DNA from: JBBSJZ01 sp041739875 | GTDB lineage: Bacteria; Planctomycetota; Planctomycetia; Pirellulales; Pirellulaceae | Assembly (NCBI GenBank): GCA_041739875.1 | Contig: JBGSNA010000018.1 | Coordinates: 30,898-94,897 of the forward strand | Reading direction: 5' to 3' | Length of the DNA stretch: 64,000 bases | Part shown: one piece after another, positions 52,549 through 61,753 of the stretch | Layout: the number at the start of each line of letters is the position of its first letter | Position numbering within the stretch: position 1 is the first letter of the stretch | The notes under the pieces: generated by a model | What the model was told of the DNA's origin: nothing | Databases searched by the model: none | Seen by the model: only the letters and a program-made list of their open reading frames with translations | Position numbers and translations under genes: made by a program

Positions 52549-54336
52549 ATGGCCGTCCTGATTCAAGTTCGAGATGCTTACAAACGCTACGGCGATCAAG
52601 TCCTTTTGGATGCCGCTGAAGTTGCCCTGGTGGACGACGTGAAAGTTGGCTTTGTCGGTCGAAATGGCGCTGGAAAATCGACGTTCCTCAAAGCGATCAT
52701 GGGCGACGAAGAGATTGAAAAGGGCGAAGTCATCCACCATCCGAGCTTGAGAATCGGCTATCTGAGGCAACACGACCCGTTCCAGGTCGGCGAGTCGGCA
52801 CTGGACTTCTTGATGCGAGACAGCGGCGAACCAGATTGGCGCTGCGGCGAAGTCGCTGGCCAGTTCGAACTCAAGGGCGCCTACCTCGAAGGCCCGGTCA
52901 AGGCACTGTCCGGTGGGTGGCAAACCCGAGTCAAGTTGGCAGCATTGCTGCTGCACTCACCAAATTTGCTGATGCTCGACGAACCGACGAACTTTCTCGA
53001 TTTGCGGACACAAATCCTGTTGGAACACTTCCTGCGAGACTTCAAGCACGCCGCGTTAATCGTCAGCCACGATCGAGCGTTCCTGAAAGCCACGTGCAGC
53101 GAAACACTCGAACTGTCCCGAGGCAAGCTCACGATGTTCCCAGGCAAGATTGACGCTTTCCTCGAATTTCGTGATGACCGTCGCGAACACGACCGGCGAG
53201 TGAACGCGACCGTGATCGCGAAACAAAAGCAATTGCAACGGTTCATCGACAAGAACCGCGCCAACGCCTCCACCGCTAGCCAAGCTCGCAGCAAAGCAAA
53301 ACAACTCGAACGACTCCAAGTCACTGAGATCGCATCCGACGAGCCCACCGTGAGCATCCGAGCCCCACGGGTTGAACCTCGGCAAGGCACGGTGCTGCGA
53401 TGCGAAGGTATGGTGATTGGATACGGCGATCATGCCATCGCCGACGACATCAACTTGGAAATCGAGCACGGGCAACGCGCTGCGATCGTAGGCGACAACG
53501 GTCAAGGCAAAACGACCTTGCTTCGGGCGCTCGTGGGTTCGCTCCCGCTGCTTGGCGGGAAAATGAAGTGGGGGTTCGGTACGGAAATTGGCACGTATGC
53601 CCAACACGTTTACACAAGCCTCGATGAACGTCACACGGTCATCGAGCACCTCGAATACCACTCCGAAGCTGGCACCACGCGACAAGAACTTCTTGCCATG
53701 GCCGGCGCACTGCTGTTTCGCGACGAACACATCAACAAGAAGGTAAAAGTTCTCTCCGGGGGTGAACGCGCTCGATTGTGCATGGCCGCTTTGCTACTCG
53801 GTACCGCTAACGTGCTCGTCTTGGACGAACCAGGCAACCACCTGGACGTCGAGACGGTTGAATCGCTCGCCGAAGCACTGCTGCTCTACAAAGGCTCTGT
53901 GATCTTCACCAGCCACGATCGCCACTTCATGCACCGCGTGGCCACGAGTGTGATCGAAGTCCGCGACGGCAAAGTTCGCAACTACTTTGGTGACTATGAC
54001 GCTTACCTTGCCGCCATGGAAAGCGAAGTCGATGAGGGCGAGCGGCAACGCACCGGCACGAAAGCTCCCGCAACAGCCCCCGTCAACGCTCCACCAAAAG
54101 TCAAAGAAGCCGACCCCCGCCAAAACCAACGCGACCAACGCCGAGGTGACAAGGAAATCAAGAATCTCGAAAAGAAAATCGCTCGACTCGACGGCGAAAA
54201 GAAAACACTGAACGAGAAAATGATGACCGAAACGAATCCCGCCGAGGCCATGCGGCTCCACAAGGAACTGGAAGCCCTCACGGCCGAAATGTCCGAAGCC
54301 GAAGAACGATGGCTCGAGCTCAGCGGATTCGCGTGA
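52549..54336 (+). CDS. ABC-F family ATPase (second paralogue)
   Basis: ATG 52549 gives 595 residues with two ABC modules. The first has GRNGAGKSTF, LSGGWQTRVKL and LMLDEPTNFLD. The second has GDNGQGKTTL, LSGGERARLCM and LVLDEPGNHLD, where the usual Thr is Gly. A charged linker between them (~225-285) contains QKQLQRFIDKNRANASTAS. The C-terminal ~90 residues include a basic/acidic coiled coil (KEIKNLEKKIARLDGEKKTL). It differs from the first ABC-F protein, so the two are paralogues with distinct ribosomal or other targets. It is followed after 78 bases by the dus gene. Confidence 0.88.
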   Translation: MAVLIQVRDAYKRYGDQVLLDAAEVALVDDVKVGFVGRNGAGKSTFLKAIMGDEEIEKGEVIHHPSLRIGYLRQHDPFQVGESALDFLMRDSGEPDWRCGEVAGQFELKGAYLEGPVKALSGGWQTRVKLAALLLHSPNLLMLDEPTNFLDLRTQILLEHFLRDFKHAALIVSHDRAFLKATCSETLELSRGKLTMFPGKIDAFLEFRDDRREHDRRVNATVIAKQKQLQRFIDKNRANASTASQARSKAKQLERLQVTEIASDEPTVSIRAPRVEPRQGTVLRCEGMVIGYGDHAIADDINLEIEHGQRAAIVGDNGQGKTTLLRALVGSLPLLGGKMKWGFGTEIGTYAQHVYTSLDERHTVIEHLEYHSEAGTTRQELLAMAGALLFRDEHINKKVKVLSGGERARLCMAALLLGTANVLVLDEPGNHLDVETVESLAEALLLYKGSVIFTSHDRHFMHRVATSVIEVRDGKVRNYFGDYDAYLAAMESEVDEGERQRTGTKAPATAPVNAPPKVKEADPRQNQRDQRRGDKEIKNLEKKIARLDGEKKTLNEKMMTETNPAEAMRLHKELEALTAEMSEAEERWLELSGFA

Positions 54337-54380
54337 GAACCTGGACACCGATTCGAAACCCTGAGGTTCCCTTGCGGATC

Positions 54381-54408
54381 TCGACGAACCCGTCAAACGC
54401 ACTATAAA
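54381..54408 (+). promoter_or_regulatory. Candidate promoter of dus, implying a leaderless transcript
   Basis: A TCGACG (-35-like) at 54381-54386 and a TATAAA (-10) at 54403-54408 are 16 bases apart. The ATG of the dus gene begins six bases after the -10 box, at the point where transcription would start. No Shine-Dalgarno sequence at a useful distance is present. Confidence 0.4.
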
Positions 54409-54414
54409 TAGGGA

Positions 54415-55482
54415 ATGCCTCAATTCCCTCCACCGCCGCTCCAAATCGGTCCACTGGTGATCGATCCGCCGATCCTGCAAGCCCCAATGGCAGGCTTCAC
54501 GAACGCCGCGTTTCGCCAAATCGTTCGTGAATACGGCGGTGCCGGTCTACTTGCCACCGAAATGGTCAACGCGCGAGGCTTCGTCTGGATGGACGAACAC
54601 GAAGCCGAACACCCTGATCGATTATGGGGCGTCGCCAGCGAAGCTCGTCCGCTCGCCGTACAAATCTGGGACAATGACCCTGAGACTATGGCGAAAGTCG
54701 GCAAACGCTTGGCCGAGGAGTACCAAGTCAGCGTCGTCGATATCAACTTTGGCTGCCCCGTTCGCCAAGTCACCGAAAAGGCGCACAGCGGCAGCTACCT
54801 GCTTCGCGAGCCCGAACGGATGTCTCGCATCATCAGCCGACTTGTCGAAGCCTGCTCACCAACCCCAGTCACCGCCAAAATCCGACTCGGTTGCACCCGA
54901 GACAACGTCAATTGCAATGAGATCGCACGCGTTGTCGAAGAAGCGGGCGCCGCCGCGCTCACCGTCCACGGACGCACGGCACAAGACTTCTTCAAAGGCA
55001 ACGCTGACTGGGATCGCATCAGCGAAATCAAACAACACCTCAAAAATATCCCATTGATCGGCAACGGCGATCTCGATTCAGCCGACAAGGTCGTCGCAGC
55101 TTTTAAGACCTACGAAGTGGATGGCGTGATGATCGCTCGTGCATCGCTCGGTCGCCCATGGCTATTCGCGCAAGCCGCCGCAGCCTTGCGAGGCGACCCG
55201 ATTCCGCCAGAGCCGACACTGCTAGAGCAAAAGGAATGCATGCTTCATCACTACGGTCTCGTTGTCAAACGCTTCGGTGAAGAGAAGGGCACCGTCCTGA
55301 TGCGAAAGTTCGCCTGCTGTTATGCACAGGGCAAGCATGGCGCCCGTTTCTTCCGCAGCCACGTCGCCAACGTCTCCACCCAAGAAGAATTCTTCCAAGT
55401 CGTCCAAGACCACTTCCCCATCACCGAACGACCAATCTCGGAAAACACCGTCACGTCAACAACGGCTGACGAATTGGAATAG
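54415..55482 (+). CDS. dusB: tRNA-dihydrouridine synthase, DusB type
   Basis: The 355-residue protein begins with a short Pro-rich N-terminus then APMAGFTNAAFRQIVREYG, the flavin-binding barrel entry. The catalytic-type segment is INFGCPVRQVTEKAHSGSYL with the Cys proton donor. Further motifs are LTVHGRTAQDFFKGNADWD and IPLIGNGDLDSADKVVAAF, then VDGVMIARASLGRPWLFAQA. It reduces specific uridines in tRNA with FMN/NADPH. It is downstream of the ABC-F gene and convergent with the DNA methylase (5-base gap). Confidence 0.9.
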   Translation: MPQFPPPPLQIGPLVIDPPILQAPMAGFTNAAFRQIVREYGGAGLLATEMVNARGFVWMDEHEAEHPDRLWGVASEARPLAVQIWDNDPETMAKVGKRLAEEYQVSVVDINFGCPVRQVTEKAHSGSYLLREPERMSRIISRLVEACSPTPVTAKIRLGCTRDNVNCNEIARVVEEAGAAALTVHGRTAQDFFKGNADWDRISEIKQHLKNIPLIGNGDLDSADKVVAAFKTYEVDGVMIARASLGRPWLFAQAAAALRGDPIPPEPTLLEQKECMLHHYGLVVKRFGEEKGTVLMRKFACCYAQGKHGARFFRSHVANVSTQEEFFQVVQDHFPITERPISENTVTSTTADELE

Positions 55483-55487
55483 TGCAC

Positions 55488-56357
55488 CTAAAAGTTGCAC
55501 CACAAACACTCCGTCTTCTTTTCTTTGACCTTGCCCGACGCCGCTTTGTTGTCAATCAGAAATTCGTGGCGAGTCCATCCATGTCGCTGCTCCCACTTGC
55601 TGTACAACTCACTCGGATAACCGCTGAGCATGAACTTGCCCTGGATCGACGCCAGCACATCCAAAAGCTCGCAATGCTGTTGCTCGGTCATCTCATGAGC
55701 GTACTGACCAGTCGTCGAGCGAGTTTCGTGAACATAGGGCGGGTCGCAGTAAAAGAGCGTGCTCAGCCCATCTTGTTTTCGAATGACGTCCGTCGCGCTC
55801 TGGTTCAGAATCACGACATTTCTTAGCCGCTCATGCACGTCGGCGAGCCCTTCGACAACGTTGAGCCATGCCGAAACCTGTTCGTTGATCCGACTCCGCG
55901 TGCGATTTCGCGACAATGTGGCAAAGTCTCGCATCAGCCCCTGACGCGATTGCCTCGCCAAAATAAAGAAGTGCACCGCTCGCTGTACCACAGTCGCACT
56001 CGAATCGGCACCACGAGCCCGCTCCAAGGCCTCATCGAACTCCGCTTCACTGAAAGGAGTCAGCGCAATTCGCTGGCTGAACGCCTGGAAGTCTTCGGGA
56101 CTTTGAAGCACTCGCCAAAAGTTAATCAGCTCACCGTGGATATCGTTGGCAACTTCGCTGCACCCTTGTAGCGCAGCCGTTAACTTCTTGCCGTCCGTCG
56201 ACATCCAATCCCTCTCAGGATCGCGAGCCAACAAGATCCCGCCACCACCAAAAAAAGGTTCGACATAGTGCAGGTGAGCTGGCATCAGCCCAACAATCCA
56301 CTTCCGCAAGTAATACTTACCGCCATGCCACTTCAGAGGCTGAGTCAAATTCGCCAT
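55488..56357 (-). CDS. D12-class DNA adenine N6-methyltransferase
   Basis: The 289-residue protein starts MANLTQPLKWHGGKYYLRKW, the D12 motif 'K-W-x-G-G-K' (SAM entry). The FxGxG SAM motif is YVEPFFGGGGILLA, the catalytic motif IV is LFYCDPPYVHET, and the C-terminus reads IQGKFMLSGYPSELYSKWEQ. It methylates adenine, possibly in GATC-type sites, although the specificity cannot be read. There is no restriction partner next to it, so it is an orphan; phage origin or an epigenetic role are both possible. It is convergent with dusB. Confidence 0.88.
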   Translation of the reverse strand: MANLTQPLKWHGGKYYLRKWIVGLMPAHLHYVEPFFGGGGILLARDPERDWMSTDGKKLTAALQGCSEVANDIHGELINFWRVLQSPEDFQAFSQRIALTPFSEAEFDEALERARGADSSATVVQRAVHFFILARQSRQGLMRDFATLSRNRTRSRINEQVSAWLNVVEGLADVHERLRNVVILNQSATDVIRKQDGLSTLFYCDPPYVHETRSTTGQYAHEMTEQQHCELLDVLASIQGKFMLSGYPSELYSKWEQRHGWTRHEFLIDNKAASGKVKEKKTECLWCNF

Positions 56358-56669
56358 CAGTAATTATCAGCCCAAAAGTTTGACCAGGGAGTTTTCGCAA
56401 TCCTATAGCCCATGGTGTATCGTAACTGGCACAACGTTTCTAGGGTCGGTTCATTCCTCGCCGTCGGCAACTAGCGTTGCGCCCCCAAGCGAGAGGAAAA
56501 CCAGAAGTGTGCGCAGTATCATATCCCGACCTTCCTCCGATTCATTGCCAACGTTGTCGTGGGACCCAATGTAGTCCATGAGGCATGGGCGGTGGCCCAG
56601 TCCCGCCATCAGTGCGAGAAGTCGCCAACCAAAGGGGCCCAACCAAAGGGGCCAGCCTTGTCCGTCACT
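56358..56669. other. Gap between methylase and phosphodiesterase genes
   Basis: In 312 bases only a short leftward open frame (56642-56451) is seen. Its final 23 residues, starting MILRTLLVFLSLGG, look like a signal sequence but lead nowhere, so no gene is called. Short direct repeats AACCAAAGGGGCC occur near 56628-56652. Confidence 0.3.
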
Positions 56670-57977
56670 TTATCCGTCGAGCAGGGCTCGGGCGTAGGAT
56701 TTGAAGCCGCACATATGCGAGGGCAAATCATTGGACGATGCGGCAGGACCCACAATGACGGCGCCATGAGCGTCGCTGCGCGCCAGCCCATGGCTGCCTT
56801 GGACGAGCGATGCATCCAGTGGAATGACATCCATTTTGTAGCGGAAGCCGAGTTTTTTCCTTAGTAAACGGCGAGCCATTTTAAGTCTACTGGTAATGAA
56901 CAATTCGCACGGGTCGTAGCCCGGCTTGCGATGGATATCGACGGTGCCAGCGAAGTCAGGTGCGAACGTGTCGTCGAGCCAGTAGTAATACGTGAACCAC
57001 GCGTCATGATCTGCGAGAGCGATAAGCTCACCGCTTCGTGGATGATCCAGCTCGAGTGACTGCGGCGACACGCAACTTGCGATGCCGTCGACGCCTTGAA
57101 GCAAGGATTGAACTTCATTGATTCGTGAGCGATCTCGGACGTACACGTGAGCAACTTGATGATCAGCGACTGCGAACGCTTCGGATTCGCCCGGCATGAG
57201 CATCTCACCGTACGGGCCGCGCCGCGCGACTAACAATTTGGCTTCGCGGAGCACTCGATTGATATGCACGGGGCGGTTGGCCGGGGCGAGACCATACTCG
57301 GAGACAACAACGACTTGAGCACCGATCGAATTTGCGGCGTCAATGACGGTGCCCGCACACGCATCGACTTCGGCGACACGTGCGGGATCTTGAACATTCA
57401 ACCTTTGAAAGTCGTAATCCAAATGAGGCAAATACGTGAGCGTGATTCGCGGTTGCTTTTCTTTGAGCACGATCGCCGTGGCGTCAGCGATCCAGCGAGA
57501 ACTGGGTAATCCCGCCGCAGGCCCCCAGAACGAGAAGAACGGGAAGGGGCCAAGTTTCTCAGTCAGCTTGCATTCGGTGTGATCAAGAATGTCGAATGCT
57601 TTGGAGCCGTCGCAGCCATAATGTGGTTTTGGCGTTGCGCTGTAGCGGACCGGCGCGGATTGATTGAACCACCAGAACATTTTGGCGGTTTCGAATCCCT
57701 CGTAGAACTTCTCGCCAGCGACCAGCGAGTTTGCTTGTTGCCAGAAACGCACTTCTTGTGTTTCGCGAAAGTACCAACCGTTACCGACGATGCCGTGCTC
57801 GCGTGGCATGGTGCCGGTCAGCATCGATGCCTGCGACGAACACGTCACAGCCGGAACAGGGCTGGCCCAAGTCCTCGACGTTCCAATCGCGGAAATTCGA
57901 GGTGCATATCGAAGCAGCTCTTGAGTGAGTCCAACTACGTTGATCACGCAAAGTCGACTGGCATCTGCACGACTCAC
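56670..57977 (-). CDS. Type I phosphodiesterase/nucleotide pyrophosphatase superfamily protein
   Basis: The 435-residue protein begins MSRADASRLCVINVVGLTQE and has the alkaline phosphatase superfamily nucleophile region SPVPAVTCSSQASMLTG with catalytic Thr. The segment TMPREHGIVGNGWYFRETQE follows, then ITLTYLPHLDYDFQRLNVQ and VVVVSEYGLAPANRPVHINR (metal Glu/His), plus ALVQGSHGLARSD-like late His (LDASLVQGSHGL). No signal peptide is present. Related proteins occur next to Ebo-type clusters and in isolation. The substrate is unknown. It overlaps the stop of the symporter gene by four bases (57974-57977). Confidence 0.8.
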   Translation of the reverse strand: MSRADASRLCVINVVGLTQELLRYAPRISAIGTSRTWASPVPAVTCSSQASMLTGTMPREHGIVGNGWYFRETQEVRFWQQANSLVAGEKFYEGFETAKMFWWFNQSAPVRYSATPKPHYGCDGSKAFDILDHTECKLTEKLGPFPFFSFWGPAAGLPSSRWIADATAIVLKEKQPRITLTYLPHLDYDFQRLNVQDPARVAEVDACAGTVIDAANSIGAQVVVVSEYGLAPANRPVHINRVLREAKLLVARRGPYGEMLMPGESEAFAVADHQVAHVYVRDRSRINEVQSLLQGVDGIASCVSPQSLELDHPRSGELIALADHDAWFTYYYWLDDTFAPDFAGTVDIHRKPGYDPCELFITSRLKMARRLLRKKLGFRYKMDVIPLDASLVQGSHGLARSDAHGAVIVGPAASSNDLPSHMCGFKSYARALLDG

Positions 57978-59860
57978 TTGGTCACATTCCGGTCGAGTTC
58001 ACCGGACGTGTACTTGGCCCAATACAAATCGAGTTGCCGCTTGACTATACCGCTGAGCAAAAACACGCCGATCAAATTTGGGATACTCATTCCGAGGATC
58101 ATCAAATCGCTGAAGTCGAGAATATTGCCGCGAGTGACAATCGAACCGAGCACGGTGAACATCAAGAATAAACCTTTGTAAACAATCGACGTGCGTTCGC
58201 CGAAAAGTTCAACCCACGAGCGTTCACCGTAGTAGGACCATGAGATACACGTGCTATAGGCGAACAAGACCACAGCTACCAGCAAGAAATAGCCAAACCA
58301 ATGCTGACCACCGCTGCGAAACGCAGTGAGCGTCATCGCGGCACCGTCTTTGTCAGAAATCAGTTTCGCGAGCTGGCCCTTCGCCGCATCGACATCGTTG
58401 ACCGCTGCGCCATCGGGAAGTGTTAACGATGCGACGACGGTCGCGGGATCGTGTTGAGCGACAAACTTATCCGCGTCATAGGCGCCGGTGACGATGATCA
58501 CAAGCGCAGTTGCTGTGCAAACGACGACAGTATCGATGAAGGGCTCGAGCAGTGCGACAATGCCTTCGCTCACAGGTTCATCGGTCTTAGCCGCCGAGTG
58601 AGCGATGGCAGCCGATCCGACTCCGGCTTCGTTGCTGAATACGGCTCGCTGGATCCCGATCACCATCACACCGACGATTCCGCCGTAGATACTGTTGACG
58701 TCAAAGGCTTGAGACACGATCGCCATGATGGCTGCTGGCATCTCAGAAATGTTCATTGCAAGGATGAACATGCATGCGAGCATGTAACCGAAACACATCA
58801 ACGGCACGATTCTTCCAGCGACGGCACCGATCGACTTGATACCGCCGACAATGACAAGGCCCACGAGCACAGCCATCATGACGCCATAGGCGACAGGATA
58901 GCCGCCATGTTCGGGATTGAAGAATTTCACGTCCTGTTGGATTGCCGACAGCGACTGACCGATTTGATAGGCGTTCCCACCGCCAAAGCTGGCACCGATA
59001 CAAAGCACCATGAACAGAACCGACAACCCCTTTCCGATCGGCCCCATACCGAGCTCTTGGAGACCAACATAGAGGTAACGCATCGGCCCGCCGAGCATGT
59101 GGCCGTTCTCGTCAGTTCGGCGATACAGTTGCCCAAGTGTGCACTCGGCAAACTTCGTACTCATACCGAGAAACCCAGCCGTGATAATCCAGAAACACGC
59201 TCCCGGGCCACCCAAGCCGATAGCGACAGCCACGCCGCCAATATTCCCAAGCCCCACGGTCGCTGACAGTGCGGCTGCAAGTGCCTGGAAGTGTGAGACC
59301 TCGCCAGGCTCATCTGGGTTGTCGTAATCACCTCTGGTCAGCCGAATTGCGTGCCAGAACGCTCGAATATTGATGAAGCCCATGCGGATGGTAAGAAAAA
59401 TACCTGCAATCAACAACCAAACCACCACCCCGGGGACGCTGACACCGTCGGGCCGTGAGGGCGTTCGCAGCCAGCCCGGCCGGACGGAGCCATCGCTGAG
59501 CGATTTTGGTCCCGTTCCAAAGTCGTAGAAAATCACCGTTGCCGTGGGCCCAACGATGTACTCGCCAAATTTGGCATCCACGTGTTCAAAAAAAGTCAGG
59601 GAAGTGGCCGTTGGAGCAGGGTCGACGGTATCCGAGCCGGCCTCAACCACGAACGGTGGAGCTGGCTCATCAATCGCCGGAGCAACAGCAGCATCCGCGG
59701 GCACATCCACGTCAGATTGCGGATTTGCCGCCGCGTTGGGCAGGGAAACCGGCCCCGCAACTATGAACACCAGTAGCGTCAGAAGAAAAGACACACGCGA
59801 ATAGCATGGATTTGAAGCAATTTCCGATAACCGACGCTGGAAAGCGATTCGGGTCGACAT
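57974..59860 (-). CDS. Sodium:alanine/glycine symporter (AGCS family)
   Basis: The 628-residue protein is longer than the usual ~450-500. Residues 1-45 form a signal-like hydrophobic region, then an acidic/Pro-rich periplasmic segment to ~115. The AGCS core starts near VWLLIAGIFLTIRMGFINIR. Hallmarks include SATVGLGNIGGVAVAIGLGG (the substrate/Na+ region), MSTKFAECTLGQLYRRTDENG, and NEAGVGSAAIAHSAAKTDEP. A ~60-residue insert (DADKFVAQHDPATVVASL) sits between two late helices. It imports alanine/glycine with Na+. The phosphodiesterase gene follows in a four-base overlap. GGGAG lies before the ATG. Confidence 0.88.
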   Translation of the reverse strand: MSTRIAFQRRLSEIASNPCYSRVSFLLTLLVFIVAGPVSLPNAAANPQSDVDVPADAAVAPAIDEPAPPFVVEAGSDTVDPAPTATSLTFFEHVDAKFGEYIVGPTATVIFYDFGTGPKSLSDGSVRPGWLRTPSRPDGVSVPGVVVWLLIAGIFLTIRMGFINIRAFWHAIRLTRGDYDNPDEPGEVSHFQALAAALSATVGLGNIGGVAVAIGLGGPGACFWIITAGFLGMSTKFAECTLGQLYRRTDENGHMLGGPMRYLYVGLQELGMGPIGKGLSVLFMVLCIGASFGGGNAYQIGQSLSAIQQDVKFFNPEHGGYPVAYGVMMAVLVGLVIVGGIKSIGAVAGRIVPLMCFGYMLACMFILAMNISEMPAAIMAIVSQAFDVNSIYGGIVGVMVIGIQRAVFSNEAGVGSAAIAHSAAKTDEPVSEGIVALLEPFIDTVVVCTATALVIIVTGAYDADKFVAQHDPATVVASLTLPDGAAVNDVDAAKGQLAKLISDKDGAAMTLTAFRSGGQHWFGYFLLVAVVLFAYSTCISWSYYGERSWVELFGERTSIVYKGLFLMFTVLGSIVTRGNILDFSDLMILGMSIPNLIGVFLLSGIVKRQLDLYWAKYTSGELDRNVTK

Positions 59861-60126
59861 ATCCTGGTTCTCCCGTGAAATGATGGCGAACCGGCCACCA
59901 AAACAAAATGCCGGAAGCCGTTACCGGTACTTTAGCGAGAATCCAGAAAAAATGTTTCTGCGAAAAGAAACAGAATTGGCCGTTCGATTCCCAGCTCAAA
60001 GATCGCCATCTAGGGAAATGAGCAAGATCGGATTCGAACTACGATCGATTCCCTTCGTCTCTATCAGGAGAGACGACACGACAGCAGGGACGAACTAGCT
60101 TCAAACGCCCCACAAGACAAAAGAAG

Positions 60127-60199
60127 TGGTCAGGGCCGGGCTTGAACCGGCGACACCTGCATTTTCAGTGCAGTGCTCTACCAACTGAGCTACCTAACC
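60127..60199 (-). tRNA. tRNA-Phe (anticodon GAA)
   Basis: The minus-strand cloverleaf starts GGTTAGGTAGCTCAGTTGGT and ends CCTGACC plus discriminator A at 60127. The anticodon stem-loop is CTGCACTGAAAATGCAG with anticodon GAA. The T-arm is GCCGGTTCAAGCCCGGC. The 7-bp acceptor stem pairs with one G-U. CCA is not encoded. The tRNA is isolated, in the gap between the symporter and the proton-driven operon. Confidence 0.95.
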
Positions 60200-60709
60200 G
60201 TAATTTTTGATGCGCACAAACTGCCGTATTATTCGAGTGCACAAATCATCCGTGTACCGCAGTGTAATCCACACTGCCAGCTGAGCACCAGATTAACTCG
60301 CAAGCTAACCGATATTACAACTCCAGGTTCGATTTACAACGCCACGCACCCTGTTGATCCGGCAAAACAAAACATTCGACGAGCACACAACACCCATCAA
60401 AATCGAAATTCACGCCGCCGGAGACCAGAGAACAAGTCGACGTCCGCAGATCCTAGGGTATGATGCGAGGAATCGTCAATCGGTTCGCAACTTTGTTGAA
60501 TACGGCCATTTCGTTCATTTTCTCCAGATAAAATGGACGTCTGGTAGAAAGATCAACGATTTTGCTTTGAAGTCAATTTGGGGCAAAAAAGGACGCTTGT
60601 CTTTGGCTATCCTGGTCCACCAGTGGTGCTGCTAATTGACCTCGCATGCATTTTTTGCCTAATTTATTCGTCCGCGGCAAAACCAAGTTTACACTTTTCA
60701 GAAGGTTGG
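60200..60709 (+). promoter_or_regulatory. Leader of the Exb-type operon, with candidate promoter
   Basis: In 510 bases without genes, TTGACC (60636-60641) and TAATTT (60660-60665) stand 18 bases apart, 45 bases before the first start codon. A purine-rich GAAGG precedes ATG 60710. No riboswitch-like pairing was noticed. The region 59861-60126 beyond the tRNA is also empty. Confidence 0.4.
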
Positions 60710-61645
60710 ATGATGTCATCAACCACAACCAAATCGGCTTCGCATGCCGCCAATTTAGACTTGGAGGAAGTTCGTCGCGCACGTCGCGAGGAGCGTGACC
60801 AGCTTCGAACGAGTAAGTTCGATTTGGTGACATCGCTGTTTCTCGCTTTGATTTTGTTCATCGGCACGTTCGTGCTGATGATGTTCCTCGTTTGGCTTAC
60901 GAGTCGCTTGCATTTTCCGCCGAAAGCTTTGACGGCGATCATCGAGAACCCTGCTGGTCGCGGTGAAAATGCAGAAGGTTTTGAACGTGACTTTGAACCG
61001 CCTGGGGCGGAAGAAGTCGAAGAATTAATGGAACCGACGCTCCAAGACACGATTGAGGCTGTCACGGACGCCGTGAGCAGTGTTGCAGCATCGCTCGACA
61101 CCATGAACACCAACGCTTCCGCCAGCACGACCGGAACCGGTATGGGCGACAGCCGTCCGCCAGGGCCCGAGGGCGAGGGCGAAGACATCATTCCGCGGTT
61201 CGAGCGATGGCAGCTTGAATTCAGTGCCAAGGACTTGAAAGCGTATGCGACTCAGTTGGATTTTTATAAGATCGAACTGGGGACGCTTGGCGGCGGTGTC
61301 AACGGCGTCGACTATGCTACGAACTTATCCGGATCACCGAAAAGCCGACATGGCGAGGGAGAAGCGGAGAAAAGAATTTACTTCATGTTCAGCACACCGA
61401 GCCCGTTGCAGAAGTACGATCTACAGCTTCTCCAGCAGGCTGGTGTGAATGTAACAGGCCGCAGTCAAGTCAAATTTATCGATGCGGAGCTGGAAAATTT
61501 ACTCGCTCACACAGAATTGGAATTTGCCAAGTCGAAAGGCCACCAAGTGATCAACGACGTCGCAAAAACCATTTTTGAGAGTAAGCCAAAGGGCAGTGGT
61601 TTCGCCTTTGAAGTAGTTGAACAGCGGTACCGCAAGGGCCAGTAG
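60710..61645 (+). CDS. One-TM envelope protein at the head of the Exb-type operon
   Basis: ATG 60710 (MMSSTTTKSASHAANLDLEE) starts a 311-residue protein. A charged cytosolic part ends RREERDQLRTSKFD. A single membrane helix LVTSLFLALILFIGTFVLMM is near residue 50-75. An acidic Pro/Glu-rich region follows (FERDFEPPGAEEVEELMEPT), then a linker and a folded C-terminal domain (RFERWQLEFSAKDLKAYATQ, ERYRKGQ-type end VVEQRYRKGQ). Topology resembles TonB/TolA-type partners (one TM helix, periplasmic linker, C-terminal domain), but no sequence match is claimed. It lies 108 bases before the ExbB-like gene and probably belongs to its complex. Confidence 0.65.
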   Translation: MMSSTTTKSASHAANLDLEEVRRARREERDQLRTSKFDLVTSLFLALILFIGTFVLMMFLVWLTSRLHFPPKALTAIIENPAGRGENAEGFERDFEPPGAEEVEELMEPTLQDTIEAVTDAVSSVAASLDTMNTNASASTTGTGMGDSRPPGPEGEGEDIIPRFERWQLEFSAKDLKAYATQLDFYKIELGTLGGGVNGVDYATNLSGSPKSRHGEGEAEKRIYFMFSTPSPLQKYDLQLLQQAGVNVTGRSQVKFIDAELENLLAHTELEFAKSKGHQVINDVAKTIFESKPKGSGFAFEVVEQRYRKGQ

Positions 61646-61753
61646 ATCGTAAGTTGATGCTTGGATACGAGCTAGAACAGTGAAGATGACTATTCCAGTC
61701 GGCCAACAAATTCAGTTGACCAACAAACAGTTTAACAGGGATTTTGCAAGTAA

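Noticed and set aside
56451..56642. 63-residue leftward open frame with a signal-like end (MILRTLLVFLSLGG)
   Set aside because: The hydrophobic part is at the C-terminal end and is followed immediately by the stop. There is no ribosome site or family resemblance.
60000..60090. Sequence with TTCGAAC and other tRNA-like bits on the minus strand near the true tRNA
   Set aside because: The T-stem bases do not pair and no acceptor or anticodon arm could be drawn. At most it is a tRNA remnant, so it was not called.
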